Origin: Kiritimatiellia bacterium
Lineage (GTDB): Bacteria; Verrucomicrobiota; Kiritimatiellia; JAAZAB01
Assembly (NCBI GenBank): GCA_028718125.1
Contig: JAQUMN010000014.1
Location: 1 to 64,000 of the forward strand
Length of the DNA stretch: 64,000 nt
Direction of reading: 5' to 3'
Position numbers and translations under genes: made by a program
Shown here: positions 39,151 through 48,136 of the stretch, one piece after another
Numbering within the stretch: the stretch's first letter is position 1
Layout of the letters: every line of letters begins with the position of its first letter
Notes under the pieces: model-generated
The model's database searches: none
Told to the model about the DNA's origin: nothing
What the model saw: only the letters and a program-made list of their open reading frames with translations

Positions 39151-39351
39151 TTACAGAATCAGGTGCAAAATCCGCATCAGGACCAAATCGCTGAGCCCTA
39201 CAAAAGCCCCCAGTACGATGACCGACATGATCACAACTAAAGTGGACTCCTGCAGTTCGGATCGCGTTGGCCAAGCTGATTTTTTCAGCTCAAGACCGAC
39301 TTCATTGATAAAGCCGACCACCTTGATAATGAATGCCTGTATTTTATTCAC
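39151..39351 (-). CDS. secE: Preprotein translocase subunit SecE
   Basis: A 66-residue single-span SecE: the amphipathic helix EVGLELKKSAWPTRSELQES with the conserved TRSEL, then a membrane helix (TLVVIMSVIVLGAFVGLSDL). It starts at GTG 39351 with a weak AGGA upstream. It stabilises SecY encoded at 14.7-16.0 kb. Confidence 0.96.
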   Translation of the reverse strand: MNKIQAFIIKVVGFINEVGLELKKSAWPTRSELQESTLVVIMSVIVLGAFVGLSDLVLMRILHLIL

Positions 39352-39492
39352 AGCGCCATGGTCCTATGCTGGTTGGTCATCAATCCACGCGCCCGTGCTG
39401 AATGCGCCAGTTCCTAATTCCTTGCTTGGCTTTCTCAAAAACGCAAATCCCTGGCCTCCCTTATGAGTAACCCGCAAAGGCGCGTGAGCCCA

Positions 39493-39568
39493 TGGCAGGG
39501 GAGGGGGGATTTGAACCCTCAACACCCGGTTTTGGAGACCGGTACTCTGCCAATTGAGCTACTCCCCT
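39493..39568 (-). tRNA. tRNA-Trp (CCA anticodon)
   Basis: A full cloverleaf on the minus strand: 7-bp acceptor stem AGGGGAG/CTCCCCT, D-arm AGCTCAATTGGCAGAG, anticodon loop CTCCAAA, T-arm with GGTTCAAATCC. Discriminator G and an encoded CCA tail (39493-39495). Its place between secE and rpmG/tuf is conserved in many bacteria. Confidence 0.96.
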
Positions 39569-39581
39569 ATCCAAAGGAGGA

Positions 39582-39734
39582 TTACCGAATCTCGCGATGC
39601 ACGGTATGCTTGCGCTCAAACCGGCAATATTTTTTCAGTTCAATTCTGTCCGGCGTCAGTTTCTTATCCTTCGTCGTCGTATAGTTCCGGCGCTTGCATG
39701 CGCTACAGGCTAAGGTAATGATTTCTCGTACCAT
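39582..39734 (-). CDS. rpmG: 50S ribosomal protein L33
   Basis: A 50-residue protein read directly: [20 protein letters not shown], then [20 protein letters not shown] and [10 protein letters not shown]. The zinc-ribbon form of L33 has four Cys; here C10, C13 and C37 remain but the fourth position is Glu (CRFE), so it looks like a partly degenerate site. It sits between tuf and tRNA-Trp, 13 bases from the tRNA. Confidence 0.95.
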   Translation of the reverse strand: MVREIITLACSACKRRNYTTTKDKKLTPDRIELKKYCRFERKHTVHREIR

Positions 39735-39782
39735 GGCTGCTCATGCTTTCGTTCTTGGCGTTGACCGTTTCGCTCGGGCGTC

Positions 39783-40991
39783 TCAGGCAATAATTTCCGT
39801 CACCTGGCCCGCGCCCACCGTGCGGCCACCTTCGCGAATGGCAAAGCGCACGCCTTTTTCCATGGCGATCGGGGCAATCAGTTTCACTTCGATTTCGACG
39901 TTGTCGCCCGGCATGACCATTTCCACGCCCTTTGGCAGGGTAACGGCGCCAGTGACGTCCGTGGTACGGAAATAAAACTGCGGCCGGTAACCGTTGAAAA
40001 ACGACGTGTGCCGTCCACCTTCATCCTTGGTCAGGACGTACATCTGCCCCTTGAAATGAGCATGCGGCTTGATTGAACCCGGCTTGGCCAGAACCTGGCC
40101 GCGCTGGACATCCTCTTTTTTTGTGCCCCGCAACAGACAGCCGACATTGTCGCCGGCACGCCCCTCGTCCAACAGTTTGCGGAACATCTCCACGCCCGTG
40201 ACAACGGTCTTTTGCGTGTCTTTGAGACCGACGATTTCGACTTCGTCGCTGACCTTGATGATGCCGCGCTCGATACGGCCGGTCACCACTGTGCCGCGAC
40301 CTTCAATGGAGAACACGTCCTCGATCGGCATCAGGAACGCCTGGTCCGTGATGCGGGTCGGTTCCGGAATGTAACTATCCAAGGCTTCCATCAAATCCTG
40401 GATGCACTTGGCGTCCGGATCGTCCGGCTTGGTCACGTTCATAGCTTTCAGCGCACAGCCGCGGATGATCGGCGTCTTGTCGCCGGGGAACTGGTACTTG
40501 GTAAGCAGGTCGCGGATTTCCAGCTCGACCAGGTCAAGCAATTCAGGATCGTCCACCGTGTCCACCTTGTTCAGAAACACAACGATGGAAGGCACGCCCA
40601 CCTGGCGGGCCAGCAGGATGTGCTCGCGCGTCTGCGGCATGGGTCCATCCGAAGCGCTTACCACTACAATCGCGCCATCCATCTGGGCGGCTCCGGTAAC
40701 CATGTTCTTTACATAGTCGGCATGGCCGGGGCAATCCACGTGAGCATAGTGACGCTTCTCGGACTGGTATTCCACATGCGAGGTCGCAATCGTCAGGATC
40801 TTGGTCGGATCGCGGCGTCCCTGCGATTCGGAAGCTTTCGCCACCTGGTCGTACGAAATGAAGTTGCTCATCCCCTTCAGGGACTGCACCTTGGTAATGG
40901 CGGCCGTTAAGGTCGTCTTGCCATGGTCCACATGGCCGATGGTGCCGACATTGACATGCGGTTTCGTGCGTTCAAATTTTTCTTTTGCCAT
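39783..40991 (-). CDS. tuf: Elongation factor Tu
   Basis: A 402-residue GTPase delivering aminoacyl-tRNA. Motifs include [20 protein letters not shown] (P-loop), the [20 protein letters not shown] switch II, and NKVD; the C-terminal beta-barrels end with [33 protein letters not shown] precedes the ATG. This is the tufB-like place, directly after tRNA-Thr; no second copy is next to fusA. Confidence 0.98.
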   Translation of the reverse strand: MAKEKFERTKPHVNVGTIGHVDHGKTTLTAAITKVQSLKGMSNFISYDQVAKASESQGRRDPTKILTIATSHVEYQSEKRHYAHVDCPGHADYVKNMVTGAAQMDGAIVVVSASDGPMPQTREHILLARQVGVPSIVVFLNKVDTVDDPELLDLVELEIRDLLTKYQFPGDKTPIIRGCALKAMNVTKPDDPDAKCIQDLMEALDSYIPEPTRITDQAFLMPIEDVFSIEGRGTVVTGRIERGIIKVSDEVEIVGLKDTQKTVVTGVEMFRKLLDEGRAGDNVGCLLRGTKKEDVQRGQVLAKPGSIKPHAHFKGQMYVLTKDEGGRHTSFFNGYRPQFYFRTTDVTGAVTLPKGVEMVMPGDNVEIEVKLIAPIAMEKGVRFAIREGGRTVGAGQVTEIIA

Positions 40992-41036
40992 TGCGCGCCT
41001 CCTTCAATTTGCCCTGCATTTTTTACTGCCATCCAG

Positions 41037-41109
41037 AGCCCACGAACGGAATCGAACCGTTGACCTCATCCTTACCAAGGACGTGCTCTTCCAACTGAGC
41101 TACGTGGGC
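41037..41109 (-). tRNA. tRNA-Thr (GGT anticodon)
   Basis: Minus-strand cloverleaf: acceptor stem GCCCACG/CGTGGGC, D-arm AGCTCAGTTGGAAGAGC, anticodon stem CGTCC/GGATG with loop TTGGTAA, T-arm GGTTCGATTCC. CCA is not encoded. It is the first gene of the ribosomal/RNAP block, 118 bases upstream of tuf. Confidence 0.96.
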
Positions 41110-41277
41110 CAACACTTCGCTCCCCGCGAGCCCAAACCAAAAAACGCAACAAATCCCCTGTCCTCATTCCCTCATAGTTAAAATCAGGTTGTGAGGTCCA
41201 CGAGCCGCCACGGTCTTTACTGCCGCAAGCGTAATTATATACTGCTAGAACCAGAAAGTTATGACAAACGAAAAAGT

Positions 41278-41338
41278 AATTTAACAAAAACTTGATAGGT
41301 GTCAACAGGTTTTTTACGTTTTTTTAAAAAAAATTTTA
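41278..41338 (-). promoter_or_regulatory. Promoter with UP-like element for the tRNA-Thr/tuf/ribosomal block
   Basis: On the minus strand, TTGACA (41305-41300) is followed after 16 bases by TAAATT (41283-41278). Just upstream of the -35 lies a run of A and T tracts (41311-41338), as in UP elements of stable-RNA promoters. A second perfect TATAAT lies at 41239-41234 but has no good -35 partner. Transcription would start about 160 bases before tRNA-Thr. Confidence 0.55.
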
Positions 41339-41539
41339 CGGGCATTGGCCATCATGCTAAATGCAAAGGGCGCAGTTTGTTATGGCTGCAATTTATCATG
41401 GACAAACCGCGCGAATTATGGCAGACACGTTTCAAGTGATTCGCCAGGTATTGTTTGCGCGCCGGGTTTTTTACCGCCTTCAACGGGAACGAATCGAAAC
41501 CGTCGCCAGCGCAACGCGTTGAACAAAGGAGTGTGCACT

Positions 41540-42130
41540 ATGTCAATCGCCGTCATTGTTGCCCTGTGTATCGTCGGCATCGCGCTTTTGTATGCCGTCG
41601 GTGCTTATAACCGGCTCATTAATCTGCGCAACCGGTTCAAAAACGCATTCGCCCAGATTGATGTTCAGCTCAAGCGCCGCTATGACCTGATCCCGAATCT
41701 GGTGGAAACCGCCAAAGGATATATTAAACATGAGCGCGGGACGCTGGAAGCCGTTACGTCGGCCCGCAACCAGGCTTCGGCGGCCGTGCAAAAAGCGGCG
41801 GCTAATCCGGCCGATGCCGGTGCCATCCAGGGACTAATGGGTGCGGAAGCCACCCTGACCGGCGCGCTTGGCCGCCTGTTTGCCGTGGTCGAGGCCTACC
41901 CCGACCTGAAGGCCAACCAGACCATGGCCCAACTGATGGAGGAACTGACCTCCACTGAGAACAAGGTTTCGTTTGCGCGTCAGGCCTATAACGACGTTGT
42001 CATGATTTATAACATTGCCCGCGAAACTTTTCCGGCCGTGATCGTGGCCAACCTGTTCGGCTTCACGCTGGCCCAGTTGTTTGAAATCACCGCGGCCCAG
42101 GAGAAGGAAGCTCCGAAGGTGACATTCTAA
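41540..42130 (+). CDS. lemA: LemA family protein
   Basis: A 196-residue LemA-family protein: an N-terminal membrane helix (MSIAVIVALCIVGIALLYAV) followed by a long helical domain with the signature QIDVQLKRRYDLIPNLVETA. The C-terminus FARQAYNDVVMIYNIARETF is also typical. The ATG at 41540 has AAAGGAG nine bases upstream. LemA genes often sit beside an M48 peptidase, as here; the function of LemA is not well known, so membrane protein quality control with that peptidase is inference. Confidence 0.93.
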   Translation: MSIAVIVALCIVGIALLYAVGAYNRLINLRNRFKNAFAQIDVQLKRRYDLIPNLVETAKGYIKHERGTLEAVTSARNQASAAVQKAAANPADAGAIQGLMGAEATLTGALGRLFAVVEAYPDLKANQTMAQLMEELTSTENKVSFARQAYNDVVMIYNIARETFPAVIVANLFGFTLAQLFEITAAQEKEAPKVTF

Positions 42131-42199
42131 TTTCGGATTTGTGATTTCTGATTTCTGATTGAAAATCCGCAATCAGAAATCCAAAATCAGAAATTATAG
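42131..42199. repeat. Hairpin repeat between lemA and M48 peptidase gene
   Basis: GATTTCTGATTG at 42150-42161 and CAATCAGAAATC at 42170-42181 form a perfect 12-bp stem with an 8-base loop. Flanking TTTCTGATTT-like words extend the arms imperfectly. Confidence 0.75.
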
Positions 42200-42203
42200 A
42201 ATC

Positions 42204-44174
42204 ATGGATTTCTTTGAGCATCAGGAAAGAGCCCATCGCAAAACCACGCTGCTGGTGGCTTACTTTTTACTGGCGGTCATCCTGATTATCGCCGCGATCT
42301 ACGCCGTGTTTGCCTGCGTCTTCCTGCCGCCGGCGCCAAGTAATGCATCCGGTTCGGCAGTGGCCATCGCCCAGGCCTGGTGGCGCGCTGATCTGCTGAT
42401 GTGGGTGGCGACCATTACCATCGGCGTCATCAGCCTGGGCACGCTCTATAAAATCATTGCGCTCTCCCAGGGCGGCGATGCGGTGGCACGCATGCTGGGC
42501 GCGCGGCCGGTGCCCGCCGACACGACAGACCTGCAGGAACGGCGGCTGTTGAACGTGGTCGAGGAAATCGCCTTGGCTTCCGGCACGCCGGTGCCGCGCG
42601 TATTCGTCCTCGATAATGAAAACAGCCTGAACGCATTCGCCGCCGGTTTCTCGACGCGGGACGCCATCATCGGCGTCACCAATGGATGCCTGACGATGCT
42701 CACCCGTGACGAACTGCAGGGCGTGATCGCACACGAATTCAGCCACATTCTCAACGGCGACATGCGCCTGAATTTGCGGCTCATGGGCCTGCTCAACGGA
42801 ATTCTTATTATCGGCATTATCGGCTACTGGATTTTCAGGATCGCCATCAACAGCGGGCCGCGCACGGCCGGAATCGGCAGAAAAAAAGGCGGCAATCCGA
42901 TTGTCTTTATCCTGGTGGGCTTGGCCATCATGGCCATCGGCTACATCGGCGTATTCTTCGGCAAGCTGATTAAGAGCGCCGTCTCGCGCCAGCGCGAGTT
43001 CCTGGCCGATGCCGCCTCCGTACAGTTCACGCGCAACCCGGACGGCCTGGCAGGTGCACTCAAGAAGATCGGAGGATTTCTGGCAGGCTCGCGCATCCAG
43101 AACCCAAACGCCGAGGAGGCCAGCCATCTGTTCTTTGCCAACGGCCTGGGCCGTTCGTTTCTGAACCTTATGGCCACGCACCCGCCGCTGGTCGAACGCA
43201 TTCGGCGGATTGATCCTGCTTTCAAAGGCGATTTTGCCGCCGTAAATGCGGCGCCCATGGCGGGCACAGATGGGGCCGCCTTGTCGGCTCTGGCCCCTGC
43301 CCTCTCCGGCACACAAGCACCACCGACCACAGGATCAAGTCGTCCCGCGACGATTGTCCTGCAGCCGCACGAAACCCTGCAGAGCATCGGGCATCCGCAG
43401 GCGGAAACCCTGAAGTATGTGACCGCCCTGCTTAACGCTTTACCAGACGCCATTAAAATCGCAGCCCGTGATCCGGTCGGCGCGCGCGCTCTGCTCTACG
43501 GCCTAATGATCAGCGCCGACGAGCAGGTCCGCAATATCCAGTTCCAGCGCCTGACCGAAAAAGCTGAGCCGGATGTAACCGAGCGGACGCGGGCATTGGC
43601 GCCTGAGCTTGCGTCCCTGCCGGCGGCATCGCGCCTGCCGCTGACGGATGTGGCCCTGACCGCGCTGCGGACGCTCTCGCGCGCACAAGTGGAAACCTTC
43701 CGGGACAACCTGCGCGCGTTGATCGAGGCCGATGCGTCCATTTCGCTTTTCGAATACATGCTGGAACGCATGGTCGTTCGTCGCCTCGCAAGCCAGTATG
43801 GCCGGCCGCGGCGGGTTATCGTCGAATACTATGATCTCAAGCCTCTTCTGCCGGAGTCCGCCACTTTGCTCTCCACCCTGGCCTACTACGGCCAGCCGGA
43901 AGAGGACCAGGCGGCACACGCCTTTCAGTCCGGCGCGGCACGGCTGAATTTGCCGTTGCGCATGCTCCCGAAGGATGCATGCGGATTGGCCGCCGTGGAC
44001 CAGGCGATGAACATCCTGAACACGGCATCGCCCGCCATAAAAAAGATGATCCTGGACGCATGCATCGCCTGCGTCGCTGCGGATGGCCGCACGACGGTGA
44101 CCGAAGCCGAACTCCTGCGCGCTGTTGCCGACTCGCTGGACTGCCCCATCCCGCCCTTTGTAGAAATTAAGTGA
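42204..44174 (+). CDS. M48 family metallopeptidase (HtpX-like) with C-terminal extension
   Basis: A 656-residue membrane peptidase. Two N-terminal spans (about 20-45 and 75-90), the catalytic zinc site HEFSH at residues 177-181, another span pair (about 195-215 and 230-255), and the downstream zinc-ligand region (SRQREFLADAASVQF) are visible. Beyond about residue 345 lies a 310-residue extension; its last 85 residues, ending MILDACIACVAADGRTTVTE, look like a helical TerB-like fold. The ATG at 42204 is the family start; the ribosome site is weak. Next to LemA, so a protease of envelope quality control is plausible. Confidence 0.9.
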   Translation: MDFFEHQERAHRKTTLLVAYFLLAVILIIAAIYAVFACVFLPPAPSNASGSAVAIAQAWWRADLLMWVATITIGVISLGTLYKIIALSQGGDAVARMLGARPVPADTTDLQERRLLNVVEEIALASGTPVPRVFVLDNENSLNAFAAGFSTRDAIIGVTNGCLTMLTRDELQGVIAHEFSHILNGDMRLNLRLMGLLNGILIIGIIGYWIFRIAINSGPRTAGIGRKKGGNPIVFILVGLAIMAIGYIGVFFGKLIKSAVSRQREFLADAASVQFTRNPDGLAGALKKIGGFLAGSRIQNPNAEEASHLFFANGLGRSFLNLMATHPPLVERIRRIDPAFKGDFAAVNAAPMAGTDGAALSALAPALSGTQAPPTTGSSRPATIVLQPHETLQSIGHPQAETLKYVTALLNALPDAIKIAARDPVGARALLYGLMISADEQVRNIQFQRLTEKAEPDVTERTRALAPELASLPAASRLPLTDVALTALRTLSRAQVETFRDNLRALIEADASISLFEYMLERMVVRRLASQYGRPRRVIVEYYDLKPLLPESATLLSTLAYYGQPEEDQAAHAFQSGAARLNLPLRMLPKDACGLAAVDQAMNILNTASPAIKKMILDACIACVAADGRTTVTEAELLRAVADSLDCPIPPFVEIK

Positions 44175-44175
44175 C

Positions 44176-44248
44176 TTAGCGATTGAGTTGTTCAGCGATG
44201 TAAGAAATAATAAATTTTCTGACAATCACTCAATCATTGAATCGCTAA
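44176..44248. repeat. Inverted short-word repeat
   Basis: TTAGCGATT (44176-44184) and AATCGCTAA (44240-44248) form a perfect 9-bp inverted pair around a 55-base centre, with CGATTGAG/CTCAATCA words beside them. It lies between the M48 peptidase and inositol monophosphatase genes. Confidence 0.6.
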
Positions 44249-44277
44249 ATTATTCAATATAGAGAGAATATTGCCTT

Positions 44278-45072
44278 ATGAAAAACAAATCATCCTCCCC
44301 TGCCCTGCCCTCCCTTGATCGCCTGCTTTCCTGCGCGGAAGCGGCCGCGCGCGCCGGCGGCGCGCATGCCTTGAAGCATACCCATCGCCGGCGCATCGTT
44401 GCGGAAACATTTGCCCACGACGTCAAACTGAAACTTGACCGCGAATGCCAGGACGTGGCCGAGCGGACGATCCGGAAATACTTTCCGCGCGCCGTGATCC
44501 TGGGCGAAGAAACCCCTATGACGCCGGCTAAGGCCGACATGCTCTGGATCATTGATCCGATTGACGGCACCGTTAATTATTTTCACGGTCTGCCGCTATG
44601 GTGCTGCTCGGTCGCCGTCCAGGTCCGGGGACACACGGCCGCCGGCGCCGTGTATGCTCCCGTGCTGAAAGAATGCTACACCGCCCATCGCGAACGCTCC
44701 TCAACCTGCAACGGCAAACCGATAGCCGTAGCGGCCACACGCCGCCTGAAGGACGCCGTGATCCTAACCGGCCTCAACAAGCAAAACGATCTGCTAAACC
44801 ATTCGATCGCGCTTTTTAAAAAGCTTTCGCGCAAGTCTCAGAAAGTGCGTATCATGGGATCGGCCGCTCTTGACATCTGCCAGGTGGCCGCCGGTCGGGC
44901 GGACGCGTTTTACGAATCCGGGATTTACCTGTGGGATGCGGCTGCCGCCGCCCTGATCGTTGAACAGGCGGGCGGGCGGGCCGATATCATGGCCACCGGC
45001 CCGCACTACCAATTACGGATTATAGCCAGCAACGGCCGCCTGCACTCCCCGCTGAGACGGCTGATAGTGTAG
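44278..45072 (+). CDS. Inositol monophosphatase family phosphatase
   Basis: A 264-residue Mg-dependent sugar phosphatase of the IMPase superfamily. Metal and catalytic residues are clear: E77/E78 in GEE, DPIDGT at residues 93-98, and WDAAAAALIVEQAGGRADIM with W219-D220 near the C-terminus. Substrate in this family includes inositol-1-phosphate, histidinol phosphate and 3'-phosphoadenosine-5'-phosphate, and cannot be assigned here. It follows the M48 peptidase on the same strand after about 100 bases. Confidence 0.92.
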   Translation: MKNKSSSPALPSLDRLLSCAEAAARAGGAHALKHTHRRRIVAETFAHDVKLKLDRECQDVAERTIRKYFPRAVILGEETPMTPAKADMLWIIDPIDGTVNYFHGLPLWCCSVAVQVRGHTAAGAVYAPVLKECYTAHRERSSTCNGKPIAVAATRRLKDAVILTGLNKQNDLLNHSIALFKKLSRKSQKVRIMGSAALDICQVAAGRADAFYESGIYLWDAAAAALIVEQAGGRADIMATGPHYQLRIIASNGRLHSPLRRLIV

Positions 45073-45235
45073 CCTGGGGCCCTGTAGGCAAGGGTGTCCC
45101 GCCAGCAGGCTGGTTTGCCTAAGGCATGATCCGCCTTAAGCGCATCCGCCATGGCGGAATTTGCCGAAAATGACCTGCCGCCTAACTTTCCGTTCAATGT
45201 CTCCCCACAAACACGTTTTTATTATCTGGAAAGCC

Positions 45236-45697
45236 CTAGGTCACCTTCTCAAACTCCAGCTTCGATGCCTCGTCGAGTTTGGCGTAGGAGGAGATATGGA
45301 ACATGTTGCCGATTACGTCGCGGATGAGCACTTCGTCATTGCCGATCCATTTGATATTGATGTAGGGATTCTTCATTGCAAATGCGCGCGGCCCTTTGTC
45401 GGTCTCCACTTCCCAGTACCGGTTTCCGAAACGGGCCTCGGTCTTGATGATTCTCCGGATTTCCGGCATGAAATAGGACTGGGAGAGTTCTTCCTCGGCG
45501 ATCCGGCGGGATTCCGGATCGAGTTCGTCGAGACTCTTCAACATCGCGAATTCTTCCTTCTCGGCGAGAAAAGAGACTTCGCGGCCTTTGCCGGAGACCG
45601 GCCTGACCCAGACAGGCGTGACGGCAGCATCCTCTCTGCCTTCGCAATGCGCAAAGACTTGATCCAACTTACGGTAAAGAGTGATTCTATCAGCCAT
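45236..45697 (-). CDS. DUF1854 protein, ABC exporter partner
   Basis: A 153-residue protein. The conserved part FMPEIRRIIKTEARFGNRYW, EVETDKGPRAFAMKN and the C-terminal VIGNMFHISSYAKLDEASKL match DUF1854 (Pfam), a small family normally encoded next to an ABC exporter of the kind found at 45.8-48.1 kb. Some database families carry the name 'cyanophycin metabolism-associated' for the pair. The ATG at 45697 (MADRITLYRKLDQVF) follows GGGAG; an upstream start at 45748 would reach into a hairpin repeat and is less likely. No molecular function is known. It is the last gene of a group beginning with arnA. Confidence 0.85.
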   Translation of the reverse strand: MADRITLYRKLDQVFAHCEGREDAAVTPVWVRPVSGKGREVSFLAEKEEFAMLKSLDELDPESRRIAEEELSQSYFMPEIRRIIKTEARFGNRYWEVETDKGPRAFAMKNPYINIKWIGNDEVLIRDVIGNMFHISSYAKLDEASKLEFEKVT

Positions 45698-45737
45698 TTG
45701 CAGATACTCCCTGAGAGCCTGCCTCAGCGCAAAACAC

Positions 45738-45800
45738 CAAATATTCAACGCTTAAGTGCCAAGCATGGCGCGATGCTTCCCACTTGGACCTTGAATATTG
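45738..45800. repeat. Long-arm hairpin repeat
   Basis: Two arms of about 28 bases (45738-45766 and 45773-45800) face each other around GGCGCG. The blocks ATATTCAA, AAGTG and AAGCAT on the left pair with ATGCTT, CACTT and TTGAATAT on the right; short unpaired bulges lie between. It separates the ABC exporter gene from the DUF1854 gene. Confidence 0.75.
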
Positions 45801-45844
45801 AATGTCGGCTGTTCCCCTTCAATTCACAATCAATCTGCAATCCT

Positions 45845-48052
45845 TCATCCTCCCCATACAACGGAGCGGAGGGCGGTTATCTGTGAATACGATTCCGCCA
45901 GTTTCGCGTATACGCCTTGTTTTTTCGTAAGCTCGTCGTGGCTGCCGATCTCCACGATCTTGCCGTCGTCAACAACGACCAGCCGGTCGGCGTTGCGCAG
46001 GGTGGAAAGCCGGTGCGCAATCGCAATGGTCGTACGGCCCTTGATCAGTTTGGTGATGGCGTCCTGAATGAATTTCTCGGTTGTGGCGTCAACCGAGGAG
46101 GTCGCCTCATCAAGAATCAGGACCGGCGGATTGTGCAGAATGGCGCGGGCAATGGAAATCCGCTGTTTCTCGCCGCTGGACAGCTTTGCACCGCTCTCGC
46201 CGATCATCGTGTCGTAGCCGTCGTCTTTCCTGACGATGAAATCATGGGCATATGCGGCCTTTGCCGCCGCGACAATATCGTCAAATCCAGCGTGTTCCAT
46301 TCCATAGGCAATGTTCTCGGCAATGGTTGCGTTGAACAGGAAAGGTTCCTGCATGACTATACCCATGTTTTTCCTGAGCTGGGACAGATTAAGATTCTTG
46401 ACCGGAACGCGGTCTATCAGTATTTCGCCGCTGTCAGGATCGAAAAACCGCGTGATAAGATTAATGATAGTGCTTTTGCCCGCGCCGGACTTGCCGACCA
46501 GTCCGATCATCTCGCCGCGTGCAATCCTGAAAGAGATGCCGTGGATAATTTCCTTACCCCGTTCGTAGCTGAAGTGGACATCTTTGAATTCAATCTCGCC
46601 GCGAATCTGCGGAAGCGTTATCGCTTCAGGATCGTTATAGGACTCAGGGGCGGAATCAATGACCTCAAAAATGCGCTCAGCCCCAGTGAACGCGTGAGAC
46701 ATCCAGTTAAGGATAACGGAGAACCATTGCAACGGGCCATAGAACAGCCAGATGTAGCCCACAAACGCCAGCAGATCGCCAAGTGTGAGTCCGGATCCGC
46801 CGACGATCTGTCTTACGGCAAAGAGCCACACCATGGCCACGCCGACGGACATCACCCAGTACATGACTTCGTTAAAGCTGCCGTACACGCGCTGTATTCC
46901 AATGTATGTGCCCGCGAGACTCGTGTTCAAACCGTCAAACTGGGATACCCGGCGTTGCTCCTGCGAAAAGGCTTTCACCACCTTCAACCCAAGGATGGAT
47001 TCAGTGAGCATGGAGTGCATATGACCGATGGCGCTGCCTTGCCGATGAAAGAGCGGCGTGAGCCTGCCCCAGAACCACTTGCTGCCGAACACGAAGACCG
47101 GAATTGGAATGAAGACCAGCAGCGCGAGTATCCAGTTGATCTTTATAAGAATGGCGCCGATCACAATGAAAGAGAGCGTGTTTATCAGCAGAAACGGAAT
47201 TCCCTCAACGAGAAACTGCTGGAGTTCGCCGGTATCGTTCATGACTCTGCCGACGATTTCCCCCGGCTCGCGTTTGTTGAAAAAGCTGAGCTGCAGATAC
47301 TGCAGAACTGCGTGCAATCTGCTCCGCAGGTCGGCCACAATCCGGGCGCTGATCCATGCGTTCAACTGGATGTTGACCAGGCGCATGACCAGGTACAGCA
47401 CGCCGGCCAGTATCATTGCCCCGATGTATAGCCACAATTTACCGAGGTCTTTCCTGCCGATAACGTCATCTACGATCATTTTTGTGAGATAGGGCGGCAC
47501 TACCTGGAACACTACGCCAAACGCGGTAACAACCATCAACGTTATCACTTTGCCCTTGTAAGCTTTTGTCAGCGATACGAGACGCGTAAAAATCTTCAGG
47601 CGTGGGACGCATTTCGGACATGCCGTATCCCGTTCGGGGAGTGGGGCCCCGCATCTTGGGCAGAACCCGTGTTTCTGCCTGGGAGGCATCTCGATCTTGC
47701 GACCTTGAATATGCCCCGTAATCAGGCGCGCAATCACCGCAAAATGCGGAACCATGTGATTCGAATAACTGATGAGGTGGTGAATACCGTCGCTGGCGAC
47801 GGCCGAAAGCCGCCCGCCTCCGACCAGTTCGTCAACCTTGATTTCCTTTATTGTGGAAAGGGGATATTCGGCCACAATATCGGTTTCGCTGGCTGTGATG
47901 AGCAACCTGTCGGTGCAAATCAGGTAACTCCTGCCGAACCGGCGATTCATCGTGAGATCGCTCTCCTGGTGGAAAAGGACCTGCCCTTTTCCTTCAAGAA
48001 GCCGATTCACTTCATCCGTGAGTTTTGCGTCGGGATTCATCTTCTTTGCCAC
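45845..48052 (-). CDS. ABC exporter with N-terminal PH-like domain and zinc ribbon
   Basis: A 735-residue fused permease-ATPase. Residues about 25-120 look like a PH-like domain (ending RLITGHI) and are followed by a zinc ribbon CPRCGAPLPERDTACPKC. Six membrane helices follow (about 165-440), then the nucleotide-binding domain with Walker A GKSGAGKST, signature LSSGEKQ, Walker B ILDEATSSVD and the switch His (IAHRLST). N-terminal domains of this kind go with the DUF1854-paired exporter family, not with MsbA. GTG at 48052 has AAGG nearby; ATG 48040 is an alternative. The substrate is unknown; the arnA-arnD genes just upstream suggest an envelope glycolipid, by inference only. Confidence 0.9.
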   Translation of the reverse strand: MAKKMNPDAKLTDEVNRLLEGKGQVLFHQESDLTMNRRFGRSYLICTDRLLITASETDIVAEYPLSTIKEIKVDELVGGGRLSAVASDGIHHLISYSNHMVPHFAVIARLITGHIQGRKIEMPPRQKHGFCPRCGAPLPERDTACPKCVPRLKIFTRLVSLTKAYKGKVITLMVVTAFGVVFQVVPPYLTKMIVDDVIGRKDLGKLWLYIGAMILAGVLYLVMRLVNIQLNAWISARIVADLRSRLHAVLQYLQLSFFNKREPGEIVGRVMNDTGELQQFLVEGIPFLLINTLSFIVIGAILIKINWILALLVFIPIPVFVFGSKWFWGRLTPLFHRQGSAIGHMHSMLTESILGLKVVKAFSQEQRRVSQFDGLNTSLAGTYIGIQRVYGSFNEVMYWVMSVGVAMVWLFAVRQIVGGSGLTLGDLLAFVGYIWLFYGPLQWFSVILNWMSHAFTGAERIFEVIDSAPESYNDPEAITLPQIRGEIEFKDVHFSYERGKEIIHGISFRIARGEMIGLVGKSGAGKSTIINLITRFFDPDSGEILIDRVPVKNLNLSQLRKNMGIVMQEPFLFNATIAENIAYGMEHAGFDDIVAAAKAAYAHDFIVRKDDGYDTMIGESGAKLSSGEKQRISIARAILHNPPVLILDEATSSVDATTEKFIQDAITKLIKGRTTIAIAHRLSTLRNADRLVVVDDGKIVEIGSHDELTKKQGVYAKLAESYSQITALRSVVWGG

Positions 48053-48136
48053 ACGCCTTCATTTCCGCTACCGGGAACGAGGGGCTGCCCTTAGAACAAA
48101 GAATAAGAATTCGCCCCGGGGGTATCCCTCGACGGA

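Noticed and set aside
45917-47431. Plus-strand 504-codon frame opposite the ABC exporter
   Set aside because: The minus strand encodes Walker A, signature and Walker B motifs; the plus frame has none.
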